DNA of 47,270 nucleotides from Pseudomonas sp. GM78 (lineage in GTDB: Bacteria > Pseudomonadota > Gammaproteobacteria > Pseudomonadales > Pseudomonadaceae), in the NCBI RefSeq assembly GCF_000282475.1, contig NZ_AKJF01000054.1, positions 1 to 47,270 on the forward strand, read 5' to 3'. Position numbers and translations under genes: made by a program. The notes below the pieces were generated by a model. That model worked only from the letters and a program-made list of their open reading frames with translations, searched no databases and was not told where the DNA came from. The first letter of the stretch is position 1. Every line of letters begins with the position of its first letter. Positions 39,738-47,270 of this stretch are shown here, piece by piece.

Positions 39738-41020
39738 CAATGACCGTGGCCTTCTCCGATGCAGAGATTCGTCGGCGTGCCGATGACCCGGCTGCCGTGC
39801 TGATGCGTGATCCTCGTCACCCGGGGTTGTACTTCCGCTTCACAGAGACTCGTCCGCGTGGAACCTGGAGCCTAGTCGTTCGGAAGAAGTGGAACCGAAT
39901 CGGCGCCTATCCCGACCTGTCGGCGAAAGCTGTGTTGGCCGCGCTGCCTGATCTACGCATGAGGTTGGGAGCAGATCCGGAGGCTGGTGCCACCGTGTCC
40001 GCATGGTCGACGCTGGGCGAACTGTTTAAGTGGCACGCCGACCGGATGAGCCGCGACCGCAACCTGTCAGACGAGCGCAAGGCAACGAGTAAATCAGCAA
40101 TTGCCCGGCACCTTATTCCGCGTGTAGGTGATATGCCGATAACCGACATACGTCACGGCACACTCGATGCTCAGTTGATGTGGCCGCTGCAAGAGACACT
40201 CTCGCTCGAGTATGTGCGGTTGATTTTTGGTGTGCTGGTGGTGGCGTGCCGGCAGGCGCACACCTTGGGCTTGATACCGAAAAACCCGATGGTGGGTATC
40301 AAGTTCAGTGACTTCTCCAAGACCAAGATCAAAGCCAAGCCGGCGCGTCTTCGCGGCGTGCAGATCGAGGCGCTGCTGAGCCAACTGCATGAGCTTTTCG
40401 AGTCCGATCCACAACCGGCCATGCTCGCGCTGATGATGCTTTGCCACGGCACGCGCATCGGTGAAACCCGCAAAGCGCAGTGGTCGCACGTCAGCCTGTC
40501 AGAACGCACCTGGTATCTGCCGGTGGGCAACACCAAGACCCGAGTCGAGCACTCGCTACCACTGACTGAGCAGGTGTGTGCGCTGCTGATTGGGTATCGC
40601 GCACACCAGAAGGTAAGCGGCTACGAGGGTCAGTTCCTGTTTCCCGCCAGAAATGGAAAGGGCATGAGCAAGGCGCAGGCCAGCGCCGTGTTCACCGGGC
40701 TGGGGAAGGGCGAGTGGAGCAGTCACGATCTGCGCAAGTTGGCCAGGACCGGCTGGGCTGACCTCGGGGTCGACTTCCTGATTGGCGAGATGCTGATCAA
40801 CCACGCCATGGGCCACAACGTGCAAGCCTACATCCACACCACTGTCGAAGAGCGCAAGCGTGCAGCCCTCGAACTGTGGCACGGCCATTTAGACGGTAAG
40901 GGTTTTTCCCTGATTCACGGGTTGAAGGACGGTAGAAACGAAAATTCGGGTAAACCGCTGCAAGCCGCAGAACAGAAGGCCTGCGAGGCCATTCATGAAT
41001 CAACCATAGGCGAGGTTTAA
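39734..41020 (+). CDS. Second tyrosine recombinase inside the replication operon
   Basis: A 428-residue integrase-like protein. The N-terminal region (PGLYFRFTETRPRGTWSLVV, RIGAYPDLSAKAVL) resembles the arm-binding domain of P4-type integrases; then a core-binding domain and a complete catalytic set: GTRIGE, NTKTRVEHSLPL (Lys), SHDLRKLAR (H-x-x-R), NHAMGH and AYIHTT (Tyr). ATG 39734 overlaps the VRR-NUC stop as ATGA, and the longer frame is spurious. It is distinct from the attL-side integrase and transcribed with lytic genes, so it may resolve multimers or act on another site. Confidence 0.85.
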   Translation: MTMTVAFSDAEIRRRADDPAAVLMRDPRHPGLYFRFTETRPRGTWSLVVRKKWNRIGAYPDLSAKAVLAALPDLRMRLGADPEAGATVSAWSTLGELFKWHADRMSRDRNLSDERKATSKSAIARHLIPRVGDMPITDIRHGTLDAQLMWPLQETLSLEYVRLIFGVLVVACRQAHTLGLIPKNPMVGIKFSDFSKTKIKAKPARLRGVQIEALLSQLHELFESDPQPAMLALMMLCHGTRIGETRKAQWSHVSLSERTWYLPVGNTKTRVEHSLPLTEQVCALLIGYRAHQKVSGYEGQFLFPARNGKGMSKAQASAVFTGLGKGEWSSHDLRKLARTGWADLGVDFLIGEMLINHAMGHNVQAYIHTTVEERKRAALELWHGHLDGKGFSLIHGLKDGRNENSGKPLQAAEQKACEAIHESTIGEV

Positions 41021-41022
41021 AA

Positions 41023-41346
41023 ATGATGAAAAAGAGCCATGGCCCGGCCTTCCGTCGAACCCTAATCCCGCTGGAACACTGCAAGTCCTGCAAGGGCCGG
41101 GCAGTGATCACCGGGCTGTTTCACCATCTGGACTGTGTCGACTGTCACGCCTCGGGCTGGGTTCGCGCCGATGGCGGTGAGCAGCTTTCATTGCAGGACC
41201 TGGTCACTCAACTTAGCTTCAACCTGAATGCTGCTTATGCCGCTGGGCTGGCCGGCTCCAGCGAGAAAGAGCCAGTCGGCCTACTGAACTACTACAGCCA
41301 GAACAACCGCCGCGGCGCCGGTGGCACCAACTTCACAGGGGATTGA
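41023..41346 (+). CDS. Small zinc-binding phage protein
   Basis: A 107-residue protein with CKSCKGRAVITG and CVDCHASGW, a pair of CxxCxxG motifs like half of the DnaJ cysteine-rich domain, followed by a helical part. Common before late regulators in Pseudomonas phages; role unknown. It starts two bases after the recombinase stop. Confidence 0.65.
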   Translation: MMKKSHGPAFRRTLIPLEHCKSCKGRAVITGLFHHLDCVDCHASGWVRADGGEQLSLQDLVTQLSFNLNAAYAAGLAGSSEKEPVGLLNYYSQNNRRGAGGTNFTGD

Positions 41347-41349
41347 ACG

Positions 41350-42045
41350 ATGATCTATCCAGGCATTCTGAATGCAGTTGTTTCGGCCCTCGCAGCTGAA
41401 GCCATCGACAACACCAGCAAGCAGGCATGGCAGAAACTCTACAACTCGGCCGACGAGGAGGAGGGCGGCGATCTGGCGACACTGGTTCGATCCCGTGGGG
41501 CCAGTAGCATTGATCGCACTCAGGTTGATTGCTGGGTCTCAGCCAGGTTGCATCATGGGCTTGAGCCGAAGCATTGGAATGCTCTGGTCGCCAGGTACAG
41601 CACGCACAAAGGCCGCAAGGTACAGGCGATCGCAGAGTTGCAAACCATCATCACAACGCCGGCGCCGAAGTTGTTCCTCTATAAGGCAGTCACTACTTGG
41701 GCGATCCCGCAATTGAAGGGTGCCCGGCCAAAGGTTGTGAGTTCGGTGTCTGTCGAGATTCCGCTTGATGCACCAGCATGGCGTCGCGAAGCGATGGTGA
41801 AAGCGGCTGTTGCAGCTGGTCAGGCCAAGGCCAAGAAAGACAACTCGCGATCCGCTGACATGATCGTGCTGAAGGACAGCTTCTACGACATGAACACCTG
41901 GGAGAGCGATGGAACGCCGGAGTCAACGCGCCGCCGGTGGCGTCAATCGATCAGTCAGGCAGCAGACGACTTGGTCAACGATGCATTGGCTCATGCCAGT
42001 GAGATCCTGGAGGCCGAAGGATTGCTCATCGAAAAGGCCGCGTGA
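41350..42045 (+). CDS. Phage protein in late-regulator position
   Basis: A 231-residue basic, helical protein with no recognised domain (WQKLYNSADEEEGGDLATLV, VDCWVSARLHHGLEP, RRRWRQSISQAADDLV). It is the last gene before a terminator and the lysis genes, where lambdoid phages carry the Q antiterminator. A Q-like function is a guess from position. Confidence 0.5.
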   Translation: MIYPGILNAVVSALAAEAIDNTSKQAWQKLYNSADEEEGGDLATLVRSRGASSIDRTQVDCWVSARLHHGLEPKHWNALVARYSTHKGRKVQAIAELQTIITTPAPKLFLYKAVTTWAIPQLKGARPKVVSSVSVEIPLDAPAWRREAMVKAAVAAGQAKAKKDNSRSADMIVLKDSFYDMNTWESDGTPESTRRRWRQSISQAADDLVNDALAHASEILEAEGLLIEKAA

Positions 42046-42127
42046 CTGCTTGTTGACATCAGTGAGCGGATGAGCGAAATTAACCCCATCATGTCGATCT
42101 TGCGCGTTATGAGAGACGACACACAAT

Positions 42128-42151
42128 GCCCAGCCACCCGCTGGGCTTTTT
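42128..42151 (+). terminator. Rho-independent terminator
   Basis: GCCCAGC/GCTGGGC stem with CACCC loop and TTTTT tail, closing the early rightward operon. The 193-base gap around it holds no gene. Confidence 0.8.
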
Positions 42152-42238
42152 CGTTTTATATGACCTGCCAGATGCTTTTCTGTGGACTGCTGTAGAGATA
42201 TCCTCCGGCTTCTACACAGATCAATCTAGGGAAGTCGC

Positions 42239-42475
42239 ATGAAACGTAATTTTGAGGCAGCACGGCAAATTCTCCTGGCTGTTCAAAGCAAGGCATGTTC
42301 AGAGGGAGTTGACCGACTTCATTTAGAAGGGGTCGTCACTCGTGAGCTTGGTGTAGATCCTGACGATTTCTTCTACAACTATAAGCTTCTGGTCAACGAC
42401 GGCTATTTGCTGCCGGAGCACGGTACGGTTCAGTTGACTTGGTCTGGCCACGATTTGTTAGATAGTCTCAGCTAA
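42239..42475 (+). CDS. DUF2513-like small protein
   Basis: A 78-residue protein. MKRNFEAARQILLAVQS at the start and YKLLVNDGYLLPE then LTWSGHDLLDSL at the end fit the DUF2513 winged-helix-like pattern. It stands alone between two terminators, like a moron. GGGAAG precedes the ATG. Confidence 0.65.
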   Translation: MKRNFEAARQILLAVQSKACSEGVDRLHLEGVVTRELGVDPDDFFYNYKLLVNDGYLLPEHGTVQLTWSGHDLLDSLS

Positions 42476-42494
42476 CCCTTCCTACTAAATATTG

Positions 42495-42520
42495 AGCCCC
42501 GCCATCGAGCGGGGCTTTTT
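42495..42520 (+). terminator. Rho-independent terminator
   Basis: AGCCCCGC/GCGGGGCT stem with CATCGA loop and TTTTT tail after the DUF2513-like gene. Confidence 0.8.
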
Positions 42521-42607
42521 CGTTTTCGGCTCCACCACACCCATCGCTCCGAGCTGGGAGTGCTGCTGGAGCCGGACTTACATCGCTCCCCGAGAGGGAG
42601 GACCCGG

Positions 42608-42937
42608 ATGCCAAACATGCCCGACAAACCAGACACCTGGCTCCTTGTGCTCGCCTGGCTGAGTCAGCATGCGCCAATGTTTTATGCCGCGGCGCTGTCC
42701 TGTTGGATCGCCTTCCTTCGTGTCATTTACGGCGGTGGAGGCCGGCGTCAGGCGCTGCTTGAGTCCTGCCTGTGTGGCGCGATTACCGCTGGGGCATTTC
42801 CGCTGCTCGAGTACTTCAACCTCCCATCGAGCCTTGCAGCGGCCGTCGGCGCCTGTATTGGTACCCTCGGTGTGAAGAAGGTTGCAGCCTTGGCTGACCG
42901 ATTCACCGACTTCAAATTGCCCAAGCGGCAGGAGTGA
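42608..42937 (+). CDS. Holin, lambda-type family
   Basis: A 109-residue membrane protein with about three hydrophobic helices (WLLVLAWLSQHAP..., AAALSCWIAFLRVIYGG, and LAAAVGACIGTLGVK) and a charged tail. MPNMPDKPDTWLL is typical of lambda-type phage holins, which open the inner membrane for the endolysin. ATG 42608 with GGGAGG upstream decides the start. No endolysin gene lies next to it, so that gene is probably beyond the window. Confidence 0.75.
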   Translation: MPNMPDKPDTWLLVLAWLSQHAPMFYAAALSCWIAFLRVIYGGGGRRQALLESCLCGAITAGAFPLLEYFNLPSSLAAAVGACIGTLGVKKVAALADRFTDFKLPKRQE

Positions 42938-42940
42938 CCC

Positions 42941-43135
42941 ATGCAACTGATCGACAACTGGAAACAAGCGCTGAGCATGACCAGCGTTCAGGCGGGTGGC
43001 GCCATTGCTGCCCTGGGTATCGCTGAGCAGCTGATGCCGTCTCTTCAGGCGGTGTTGCCACCAATTGCCTATGGCGTGCTGGGCCTCATGGTGATGATCG
43101 CCCGGGTCGTGCTGCAGCCGAAGCTGAGCAAGTAG
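42941..43135 (+). CDS. Small two-TM holin-like protein
   Basis: A 64-residue protein with two hydrophobic helices (SVQAGGAIAALGIAEQL and YGVLGLMVMIARVVL) separated by a short loop with Pro. It starts three bases after the holin stop, with GGAG upstream. Probably a second holin or antiholin. Confidence 0.6.
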   Translation: MQLIDNWKQALSMTSVQAGGAIAALGIAEQLMPSLQAVLPPIAYGVLGLMVMIARVVLQPKLSK

Positions 43136-43188
43136 TTCGCGACACGTTTCGCGGATGAGCAAATTGTGTCGCCAAAGGTCAATCATGT

Positions 43189-43512
43189 ATGTCTCGACTT
43201 AAAACGTTACCGCCTCGAATGAAGCCATCCGAAGGTAGACCATTCGCTGTCCCCATCGCAGAGGGAGGCGCGGAGGGTTGGGGTTCGGGCCGTGGTGGTC
43301 GACCTTGGCGACGTAAGCGTGCCGCGATCCTGGTACGTGACGAATACACTTGCCAAACCTGCGGCATCATCACGTTGCAGCTCGAGGTCGATCACATCGT
43401 GAACCGCGCTCGGGGTGGGTCGGACGATGAAGCGAACCTTCAGGCGCTCTGCATCCCGTGCCACAAGCTGAAGACCGCAGCCGAGTCGGCCGAGGGAGCG
43501 GGGCGAACGTGA
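43189..43512 (+). CDS. HNH endonuclease next to terminase
   Basis: A 107-residue HNH nuclease: YTCQTCG, LQLEVDHIVNRARGGSDD, ANLQALCIPCHK, with both zinc CxxC pairs and the catalytic DH...N...H. In HK97-like cos phages the HNH protein works with the terminase to cut cos (known). The position just before terminase fits. Confidence 0.88.
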   Translation: MSRLKTLPPRMKPSEGRPFAVPIAEGGAEGWGSGRGGRPWRRKRAAILVRDEYTCQTCGIITLQLEVDHIVNRARGGSDDEANLQALCIPCHKLKTAAESAEGAGRT

Positions 43513-43613
43513 TGTTCGACGATCTCGTCGAGCCAATGCGAATCGGTATCGACTGCGTGATGTGGCACGTCAGTGCCCCGGGGCAGGTCGAAACCGTGGA
43601 AGGTTTTGCATAG
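43512..43613 (+). CDS. Possible 33-residue protein
   Basis: MFDDLVEPMRIGIDCVMWHV... to TAG. Its ATG overlaps the HNH stop (TGATG). No family; credible only through the coupling. Confidence 0.3.
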   Translation: MFDDLVEPMRIGIDCVMWHVSAPGQVETVEGFA

Positions 43614-43670
43614 GACACCGCCCCCGACCGCACGGACAGATTTTTTCCCCTCCATAGGTTTTTGTTAAAG

Positions 43671-44231
43671 ATGGCACTCACCTCAAAAAAGCGCGCATTC
43701 ATCGTCGCAGTGAGAGAAGGTGCGTCCAATAAAGATGCGGCCATTGCCGCCGGCTGTTCGCCGAAAACCGCGTCAGCCGCTGGCTCCAGGCTCGCAAAGG
43801 ACGTTGACGTTGTTCTCGAGTTGCACAAACTCAACGCACTTTTCCCAGTCGATGGGAATGTTAAAGCCGATGTTAAAGCGGTTGTTAAAGCGCCCCGGGC
43901 AAAGACCTCACCTCGCGAACCTAAGCACGCCGGAGAGTACATCCCGAAAGCGCTTCGACAGCCTCAGGTGCCCGTCGAACCGCATGATCCCGAAGAGGGT
44001 TTCGGTCGGGTGTACACCGATCCGAAAGACTATTTGCTCGACGACATGAATGATCCCTTGCTGGATCGGAAAGACCGGCGTGACGCCGCTAAAGCGCTCA
44101 TGCCTTTCCTGCATGCCCGTAAAGGCGAGGGCGGGAAAAAGGAAGAGCGCCAGGACGCCGCCAAAAAAGCAGGGGCTGGAAAATTTGGCGCAGCGCCTCC
44201 GCCGCCATCACATTTGAGATCGGTAAAATAA
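43671..44231 (+). CDS. terS: Terminase small subunit
   Basis: A 186-residue protein. The N-terminal helix-turn-helix (KKRAFIVAVREGASNKDAAI without its ends, AGCSPKTASAAGSRL) matches the Terminase_2 small-subunit family that recognises the packaging site. The C-terminal half (DPKDYLLDDMNDPLLDRKDR, AAKALMPFLHARKG) is repeated in the next gene. ATG 43671 begins the natural N-terminus. Confidence 0.8.
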   Translation: MALTSKKRAFIVAVREGASNKDAAIAAGCSPKTASAAGSRLAKDVDVVLELHKLNALFPVDGNVKADVKAVVKAPRAKTSPREPKHAGEYIPKALRQPQVPVEPHDPEEGFGRVYTDPKDYLLDDMNDPLLDRKDRRDAAKALMPFLHARKGEGGKKEERQDAAKKAGAGKFGAAPPPPSHLRSVK

Positions 44232-44426
44232 ATGAGCGATCGAGACGCTGAGAATTTTTCGTTGGCTGGGCCGTTCAAGGATCCAAAGAATTTCCTGTTG
44301 GCCGTCATGAACAGCCAGGCAGCGCCCACGGACATTCGGATCGAAGCTGCACAGGCTTTGATGCCCTACTTTCATGTGAGCAAGGAGAAGAGTAGGGCGT
44401 TTAGGCGCCACCCCAATCCATCATAA
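44232..44426 (+). CDS. Terminase-small-like C-terminal domain protein
   Basis: A 64-residue protein starting on the base after the terS stop. DPKNFLLAVMNSQAAPTDIR and AAQALMPYFHVSKEKS align with the C-terminal block of the small subunit just encoded (DPKDYLL..., AAKALMPFLHARKG). It lacks the helix-turn-helix. Probably a duplicated interaction domain that joins the terminase complex. Confidence 0.6.
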   Translation: MSDRDAENFSLAGPFKDPKNFLLAVMNSQAAPTDIRIEAAQALMPYFHVSKEKSRAFRRHPNPS

Positions 44427-44429
44427 GCG

Positions 44430-46127
44430 GTGAACAAGTTGAGCGAACCAGTCTGGGACACCTCATGCCGGGACTGGGAGACGCGCATCGTAAACCGCCA
44501 ATCGCTGGTGCCGTTTCCGCCACTGTTTCCGGACGAGGCTGAAGCCTGCCTTCAGGTGCTGAATGATCTGCGGATTGTCGACGCACCTGGTAGCCCCCTA
44601 ATTGGGGAGTCCTGTGCACCTTGGATCAGTGACCTGGCTGGCGCTATTTTCGGTGCGTACAACGCTGGTACCGGTGAGCGGCTGATTCAGGAGTTCTTCC
44701 TGCTCATCAGTAAGAAGAATGCAAAGAGCACCATCGCCGCGGCAATCATGCTCACGGTACTGATCCGCAATTGGCGCCAGTCTGCCGAGTTCATCATCCT
44801 GGCGCCGACGATCGAGGTGGCGAACAACGCCTACGCGCCGGCGCGGGATATGGTCAAACACGACGAAGAGCTTTCGGCGCTGCTGCATGTGCAGGATCAC
44901 GTTCGGACGATCACCCATCGTGAGTCCGGGGCGACATTGAAGGTGGTGGCCGCCGATCAAAACACTGTCGGAGGGAAAAAAGCCGCCGTCGTCCTGGTCG
45001 ATGAGCTTCACCTGTTTGGCAAGAACCCACATGCGGCCAACATGCTGCGCGAAGCCACCGGTGGACTTGCGTCTCGGCCCGAAGGGTTCGTGATCTATCT
45101 CACGACGCAGTCTGACCAGCCCCCCGCGGGCGTGTTTCGCGAAAAGCTCCAGTACGCTCGGGGGGTGCGTGACGGCACGATTGTCGATCCGAACTTCCTG
45201 CCGGTGATCTACGAGTTTCCGAAAAAGATCCTTGAGGCTGATGATCATCGCAAGCCCGAGAATTTCTACATCACCAACCCGAACATGGGGTATTCGGTCA
45301 GCGAGAAGTTCCTCATCCGGGAGATGAAAAAAGCGGAGGAGGCCGGTGAGGCAGAGGTGCTGGGCTTCATGTCCAAGCACCTTAACGTCGAGATCGGCCT
45401 CGCGTTGCGCTCAGACCGGTGGGCAGGCGCTGACTATTGGGTCGGCGCAGCAGAAAAGAAGCTCACCCTTGATGATGTGATTGCTCGATCCGACGTCATC
45501 GACATCGGGATCGATGGTGGTGGCCTGGACGACTTGCTGGGTTTTGCCGCCGTGGGCCGTGACAAACGAACCCGAGACTGGTTGATATGGACCCACGCTT
45601 GGGCGCACCCCTCGGTGCTCGAGCGAAGAAAGGCGGAAGCCCCTCGCTTCCATGACTTTGAGAAAGACGGCGACCTGACCCTGTCCAAGCGAATCGGCGA
45701 TGACGTGCTTGAGGTGGCTGACCTGGTTGAACAGGTGGAGGAGTCGGGCTTGCTGGATAAGGTCGGGGTCGACCCTGTGGGTATCGGTGCGATCTATGAC
45801 GCGATGATCGAGCGCGAAATCCCCCCGGAAAAGATTGTTGCTATCAGCCAGGGCTGGAAGCTCGGCGGGGCGATCAAGACGGCGGAACGTAAGCTCGCCG
45901 AAGGCGGCATGAAGCACGGCGGGCAGCCGATGATGGCGTGGTGCGTGGGGAACGCGAAGGTGGAGCCGCGCGCAAACTCCATCCTGATCACTAAGCAGGC
46001 CAGCGGGTCGGCCAAGATTGACCCATTGATGGCTCTATTCAACGCAGTGACCTTGATTTCCTTAAACCCCGAAGGCCGGGGCAATGACGACTTCATGGCC
46101 GCCATTAGGAACCCGATCATCGTATGA
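44430..46127 (+). CDS. terL: Terminase large subunit
   Basis: A 565-residue packaging motor of the Terminase_1 (HK97-like) family. The ATPase part has the variant Walker A SKKNAKST (about 93) and Walker B VVLVDELH (about 190); the nuclease part begins near DIGIDGGG (about 360) with acidic metal ligands and later VGVDPVG. It pumps DNA into proheads and cuts concatemers. GTG start three bases after the previous stop, without a strong ribosome site, so likely coupled. Confidence 0.92.
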   Translation: MNKLSEPVWDTSCRDWETRIVNRQSLVPFPPLFPDEAEACLQVLNDLRIVDAPGSPLIGESCAPWISDLAGAIFGAYNAGTGERLIQEFFLLISKKNAKSTIAAAIMLTVLIRNWRQSAEFIILAPTIEVANNAYAPARDMVKHDEELSALLHVQDHVRTITHRESGATLKVVAADQNTVGGKKAAVVLVDELHLFGKNPHAANMLREATGGLASRPEGFVIYLTTQSDQPPAGVFREKLQYARGVRDGTIVDPNFLPVIYEFPKKILEADDHRKPENFYITNPNMGYSVSEKFLIREMKKAEEAGEAEVLGFMSKHLNVEIGLALRSDRWAGADYWVGAAEKKLTLDDVIARSDVIDIGIDGGGLDDLLGFAAVGRDKRTRDWLIWTHAWAHPSVLERRKAEAPRFHDFEKDGDLTLSKRIGDDVLEVADLVEQVEESGLLDKVGVDPVGIGAIYDAMIEREIPPEKIVAISQGWKLGGAIKTAERKLAEGGMKHGGQPMMAWCVGNAKVEPRANSILITKQASGSAKIDPLMALFNAVTLISLNPEGRGNDDFMAAIRNPIIV

Positions 46128-46285
46128 ACCCATTGCACGTATTCATTCTGCTCGCGCTGTGCGGGTTCGGTTCGGCCGTTGCAGGCGTTTACGTTCTGCA
46201 AGGCTTGGGCTGGGCGCTAATCGCCGCAGGCGTTGCGTTATTTCTGATCGCTGGATTTGTGCGCAAGGGGCTGATCAGTGACTAA
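46124..46285 (+). CDS. Small two-TM protein between terminase and portal
   Basis: A 53-residue protein made almost entirely of two hydrophobic helices (LHVFILLALCGFGSAVAG and LIAAGVALFLIAGF). ATGA overlap with terL and an eight-base overlap with the portal start make it a coupled gene. Such mini-proteins occur between terL and portal in several siphophages. Role unknown. Confidence 0.6.
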   Translation: MNPLHVFILLALCGFGSAVAGVYVLQGLGWALIAAGVALFLIAGFVRKGLISD

Positions 46286-47270
46286 ATCATTATCGGCCGT
46301 ACTGGGCCGCGCGGCCCGCAAGCCAAGCGCGTCGCTGGGGCACACCCTGAACGAATGGATCGGTCGGCAGATCGGCTTGGGCGACGGCGGCTTCTGGGGT
46401 CAGTTCCTCGGTGGCGAATCCAGCTCGGGCAAGAACGTTACGGTCGATAACGCTATGCAGCTCTCGGCGGTTTGGTCTTGCGTCAGGATCATCTCGACGT
46501 CGGTGGCCGGTCTGCCGATGGGTGTCTATCGACGCGAAGCTGACGGTGGACGCAAGGATGCCCGGGACTTTGGCCTCTACGACATCGTGCACACAAGCCC
46601 CAACGAGGACATGACGGCGTTTCAATTCTGGCAGGCGATGGTTGCCGCCATGCTTCTGCGCGGAAATGCATTTGCGGAAATCTTGCGCATAGGTAACCGA
46701 GTTATCGCCTTAGATTTCCTGCTGCCGAGTCGTGTCGATTTGGAATTGGATTCGGATGGCAGGATCACCTATTGGTACCGCCCGAAAAAAGGCGCCCGGC
46801 GCCAGATCCAGCGCTCGGACATGTTGCATATCCCGGCGTTTAGTTTAGACGGGCGTGTTGGCCTTTCGGCCATCCGCTACGGCGCTGATGTTTTCGGCGC
46901 TGCAATGTCCGCAGATGATGCCGCGAATGGAACGTTCAAGAACGGTTTGCTTCCCGCGGTGGCATTTAAGGTTGATCGCGTGCTCAAGCCAGAGCAGCGA
47001 GAAGAGTTTCGCGACTATGTGAAGCAGGTGTCGGGGGCTTTGAATGCCGGGCGATCGCCAGTGCTAGAGCAGGGCATCACGCCAGAATCCATCGGGATTA
47101 ATCCCGTGGATGCTCAACTGCTCGAGTCCAGGGGTTACAGCGTTGAAGAGGTGTGCCGTTGGTTCGGCGTACCGCCATGGATGGTGGGAAAAACGGATGC
47201 GGGCAGTAACTGGGGTACCGGGCTCGAGCAGCAGATGATTGCCTTCCTGACCTTTAGCATCAGTTCGATT
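46278..47270 (+). CDS. Portal protein, HK97 family (cut by window end)
   Basis: The open frame starts at GTG 46278 and runs without a stop to the last base (331 codons). AMQLSAVWSCVRIISTSVAG, LYDIVHTSPNEDMTAFQFWQ and EEVCRWFGVPPWMVG are hallmarks of the HK97-type portal, the dodecameric ring through which DNA enters the capsid. The C-terminal part (about a fifth to a quarter) is missing. Confidence 0.92.
   Translation, partial: MTKSLSAVLGRAARKPSASLGHTLNEWIGRQIGLGDGGFWGQFLGGESSSGKNVTVDNAMQLSAVWSCVRIISTSVAGLPMGVYRREADGGRKDARDFGLYDIVHTSPNEDMTAFQFWQAMVAAMLLRGNAFAEILRIGNRVIALDFLLPSRVDLELDSDGRITYWYRPKKGARRQIQRSDMLHIPAFSLDGRVGLSAIRYGADVFGAAMSADDAANGTFKNGLLPAVAFKVDRVLKPEQREEFRDYVKQVSGALNAGRSPVLEQGITPESIGINPVDAQLLESRGYSVEEVCRWFGVPPWMVGKTDAGSNWGTGLEQQMIAFLTFSISSI

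Larger units (their letters stand above)
19933..47270. mobile_element. Prophage (left 27 kb), siphophage type, integrated at tRNA-Ser
   Basis: Contains integrase, leftward early operon, immunity region with repressor and Cro-like gene, replication genes, holin-like genes, terminase subunits and the start of an HK97-type portal gene. It continues past the window, where head and tail genes are expected. Most genes have intact ribosome sites and stop/start overlaps, and only a few show lesions (25552, about 33750), so it may be inducible. Confidence 0.9.

Noticed and set aside
42578-43186. 202-codon minus-strand frame
   Set aside because: Lies opposite two holin-like genes with good ribosome sites and membrane helices; His/Gln-rich shadow.
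44598-45380. 260-codon minus-strand frame
   Set aside because: Antisense of the terminase large subunit; shadow.

Overview
The window looks like the chromosome of a fluorescens-group Pseudomonas. Signs are high-GC core genes with Pseudomonas codon habits, a Pseudomonas-type REP sequence near the left edge, and a prophage whose gene families are typical of Pseudomonas siphophages. The genus call is inferred from these signs; no search was run.

Region 1 (1-7.7 kb) is ordinary chromosome: a KGG-repeat stress protein, a SAM methyltransferase, a LysR regulator divergent from an Fe(II)/2-oxoglutarate enzyme of the HalD/BesD-like group with an OpuAC-type binding protein behind it, a small ABM-fold-like protein, an MsbA-like ABC exporter and a secreted DUF2807 protein.

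Region 2 (about 7.8-19.8 kb) is an AT-richer accessory island that looks like a defence island. It holds an endonuclease/exonuclease/phosphatase-family protein, a coupled pair of small nuclease-like genes, and two compact operons. Operon A (10623-16152) has a calcineurin-like metallophosphoesterase with a Clp-N-like tail, a Ser/Thr kinase with TPR arrays and a zinc ribbon, and a two-TM SLATT-like membrane protein. Operon B (16839-19735) has a DUF4062 (TIR/SLOG-like) protein and a PhoD-like phosphatase. These two operons are the best candidates for undescribed systems. The logic would be a phosphorylation switch or nucleotide signal feeding a membrane effector (A), and a nucleotide-handling sensor with a phosphohydrolase (B).

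Region 3 (19933 to the right edge) is the left part of a prophage inserted in a tRNA-Ser(TGA) gene. A displaced tRNA 3' fragment marks attL next to a leftward tyrosine integrase; the intact tRNA should lie beyond the window. A long leftward early operon (20.1-31.6 kb) carries many tightly coupled small genes, three rightward moron-like genes, DUF2303, a PL7 alginate-lyase-like protein, TerB and a phage CsrA. An immunity region (31.9-34.9 kb) lies between two clusters of TTTATC-N5-GATAAA operators and holds an SOS-boxed DUF1654 gene, a low-GC gene in the place where lambda has rex, an S24-type repressor and a Cro-like gene. The rightward operon then runs CII-like regulator, Rep_O, DnaB, DUF3310, VRR-NUC and a second tyrosine recombinase, followed by holin-like genes, HNH, small and large terminase and an HK97-type portal gene cut by the window end. 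The order is lambda-like: integrase and left arm, immunity, replication, lysis and packaging.

All family names come from reading motifs in the translations. Start codons were moved to match Shine-Dalgarno sequences where they decide the matter.
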